Program-made: the position numbers and the translations under genes | Notes under the pieces: generated by a model | The model's database searches: none | What the model was told of the DNA's origin: nothing | The model's input: only the letters and a program-made list of their open reading frames with translations | NCBI RefSeq assembly: GCF_022436675.1 | Contig: NZ_JAKUJZ010000009.1 | Span: 62,001 to 126,000 of the forward strand | DNA length: 64,000 nt | Source of the DNA: Rheinheimera hassiensis | GTDB lineage: Bacteria > Pseudomonadota > Gammaproteobacteria > Enterobacterales > Alteromonadaceae | Direction: 5' to 3' | Shown: positions 63,251 through 64,000 of the stretch, piece after piece | Layout: every line of letters starts with the position of its first letter | How positions within the stretch are numbered: position 1 is the first letter of the stretch

Positions 63251-63828
63251 AAATCTCCTTGTTGTGGGAACAACGTCATATCGATCAGTTCGCACAGACT
63301 GTGCAGTAAAAAGGTATAGCATTCAAAGATCCGGGCTGGCCGGTGTACCGGCACTTTCAGCTCAACATCTTGTTGATTCAGTAAACCAGACAGCTCGCCA
63401 CTGCTGTCTACCGTCAGGGCTATCACTTTCATGTCGTTGGTTAATGCTGCTTCGACGGCTTTTATTAAACTTGGTTCGGCGCCGGTAAGTGAAATAACCA
63501 GCAGTACATCGTTACTTTGCCCCAGCGCCTTGATTTGCCGGGCCAGATAATCCTGCTGATGGCAATGTTGCAGGCTGTGGTTATGCGGTAACAACGCCAG
63601 TGCCGGTAGTGTCGGGCGTTCGGTTTCAAACTGGTCCAGCAGCAGCTGGGCAAAATGGTTTGCCAGCGCACTGGTGGCACCTTCGCCGCAACAAATAATT
63701 TTGCCGCCGCTAATCAGGTTATTCACAATAACACAGGCGGCATTTTCCAGTGGGCCAGCCAGGCTTTCGCCAGTGGCTATCATGGTTTGAATATTTTCGC
63801 TAAACAGCTGGCGAATATGCTCTTGCAT
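63247..63828 (-). CDS. diaA: SIS-domain DnaA initiator-associating protein
   Basis: This 193-residue phosphosugar-isomerase-like protein matches DiaA in length and context. It has the SIS fold with CCGEGATSALANHFAQLLL and VISLTGAEPSLIKAVEAAL. DiaA forms tetramers that bind DnaA and promote its assembly at oriC. A catalytic role in heptose synthesis is not expected, because a separate gmhA is present at 27 kb. ATG 63828 has AGGA upstream. It lies between yraN and dolP, overlapping dolP by 4 bases. Confidence 0.9.
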   Translation of the reverse strand: MQEHIRQLFSENIQTMIATGESLAGPLENAACVIVNNLISGGKIICCGEGATSALANHFAQLLLDQFETERPTLPALALLPHNHSLQHCHQQDYLARQIKALGQSNDVLLVISLTGAEPSLIKAVEAALTNDMKVIALTVDSSGELSGLLNQQDVELKVPVHRPARIFECYTFLLHSLCELIDMTLFPQQGDL

Positions 63829-63849
63829 CAGGGTATCCTGCTTGTTGTA

Positions 63850-64000
63850 CTACTGCGTAATCGCATTTTTTATCCATTGATACTGATATGGCGGCTGGCC
63901 TTCAATCGCCAGCACATCAAGCCTGCAGGCGGTATCGCTTAATTTGTGCTGTTGTAAATACCAGCGGCTGGCGCGCAGCAGCTTTTGCTGTTTGGCCGCA
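63850..64000 (-). CDS. yraN: UPF0102/YraN-family protein, 3' part
   Basis: A minus-strand frame runs from the window edge to a TAG at 63850-63852 and encodes 49 residues beginning AKQQKLLRASRWYLQQHKL and continuing TACRLDVLAIEG and QYQWIKNAITQ. This matches the C-terminal third of YraN (UPF0102, endonuclease-like fold): the KQKRL helix, the CRFDVV-like strand and the IQWIPNAF-like ending. The stop is 21 bases before the diaA start. The conserved order yraN-diaA-dolP supports the call. The N-terminal nuclease motifs lie outside the window. Confidence 0.85.
   Translation of the reverse strand, partial: AAKQQKLLRASRWYLQQHKLSDTACRLDVLAIEGQPPYQYQWIKNAITQ

Noticed and set aside
27330..63828. DiaA (63247-63828) as a second phosphoheptose isomerase duplicating GmhA (27330-27911)
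   Set aside because: The yraN-diaA-dolP order and sequence style identify DiaA; the heptose enzyme is the one linked to hldE.
1..64000. tRNA or rRNA genes, CRISPR arrays, insertion sequences, prophage or integron sites
   Set aside because: No direct-repeat arrays, transposase or integrase reading frames, or tRNA-like cloverleaf sequence were noticed; covariance-model searches could not be run.

Overview
The window looks like a chromosomal segment of a free-living aquatic gammaproteobacterium of the Rheinheimera/Alishewanella/Arsukibacterium type (order Alteromonadales or Chromatiales). This placement is inferred from gene content (RsmJ, PrlC, DolP/DiaA/YraN, Kdo kinase, many c-di-GMP proteins, a CIO-type bd oxidase) and moderate GC; no rRNA is present to confirm it. 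I saw no tRNA, rRNA, CRISPR array, insertion sequence or prophage. Coding density is high and no gene-free gap exceeds about 230 bases.

Layout. 1-8.4 kb: the 3' end of a PAS chemoreceptor, a YdgJ-like oxidoreductase, a ParD-like/methionine aminopeptidase pair, an SMP-30-like lactonase, a diguanylate cyclase with an ethylene-receptor-type membrane domain, two sugar transferases and an LpxO-like lipid A hydroxylase. 8.5-17.4 kb: a tripartite RND efflux operon (minus strand) head-to-head with mipA plus an OmpR-family two-component system. 17.4-24.2 kb: glutathione reductase, oligopeptidase A, a Tag-superfamily glycosylase, RsmJ, a peroxiredoxin. 24.2-31.7 kb: lipopolysaccharide core genes in two divergent operons (gmhA-hldE-GT9-gmhB, and GT25-GT2-waaA/kdkA), the last being a Kdo transferase fused to a Kdo kinase. 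31.7-38.9 kb: a flavoprotein, a DarTG toxin-antitoxin pair, a DUF4862 protein, an S9 peptidase. 39.0-40.0 kb: a small exported protein ending in an RAPP arrest-like motif, followed by a CBS-domain gene whose ribosome binding site is complementary to the end of the small gene. 40.1-47.7 kb: HPt, CHASE hybrid kinase and REC-GGDEF genes, divergent from a REC-PAS-GGDEF-EAL gene. 47.7-54.8 kb: a cyanide-insensitive-type bd oxidase operon divergent from a membrane histidine kinase and an NtrC-type sigma-54 activator. 54.9-64 kb: a YkgJ-like protein, a 7TMR-DISM GGDEF/EAL protein, cytochrome c, RecQ, RarD, a DUF599 protein, and the end of the yraN-diaA-dolP operon.

How the genes work together. Envelope biogenesis (core heptose, Kdo phosphorylation, lipid A hydroxylation, efflux, MipA, DolP) and c-di-GMP signalling (four GGDEF/EAL proteins) dominate. 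The most interesting regulatory structures are: (1) the RAPP peptide/CBS leader, which has the logic of a SecM-like secretion or stall switch; (2) the 179-bp region between the bd oxidase operon and its putative regulators, with a -24/-12 promoter, an FNR-like box and two near-identical palindromes; (3) the ethylene-receptor-like diguanylate cyclase, in which all five checked ETR1 binding-site residues keep their spacing. All functions are inferred from sequence reading alone; no search was run.
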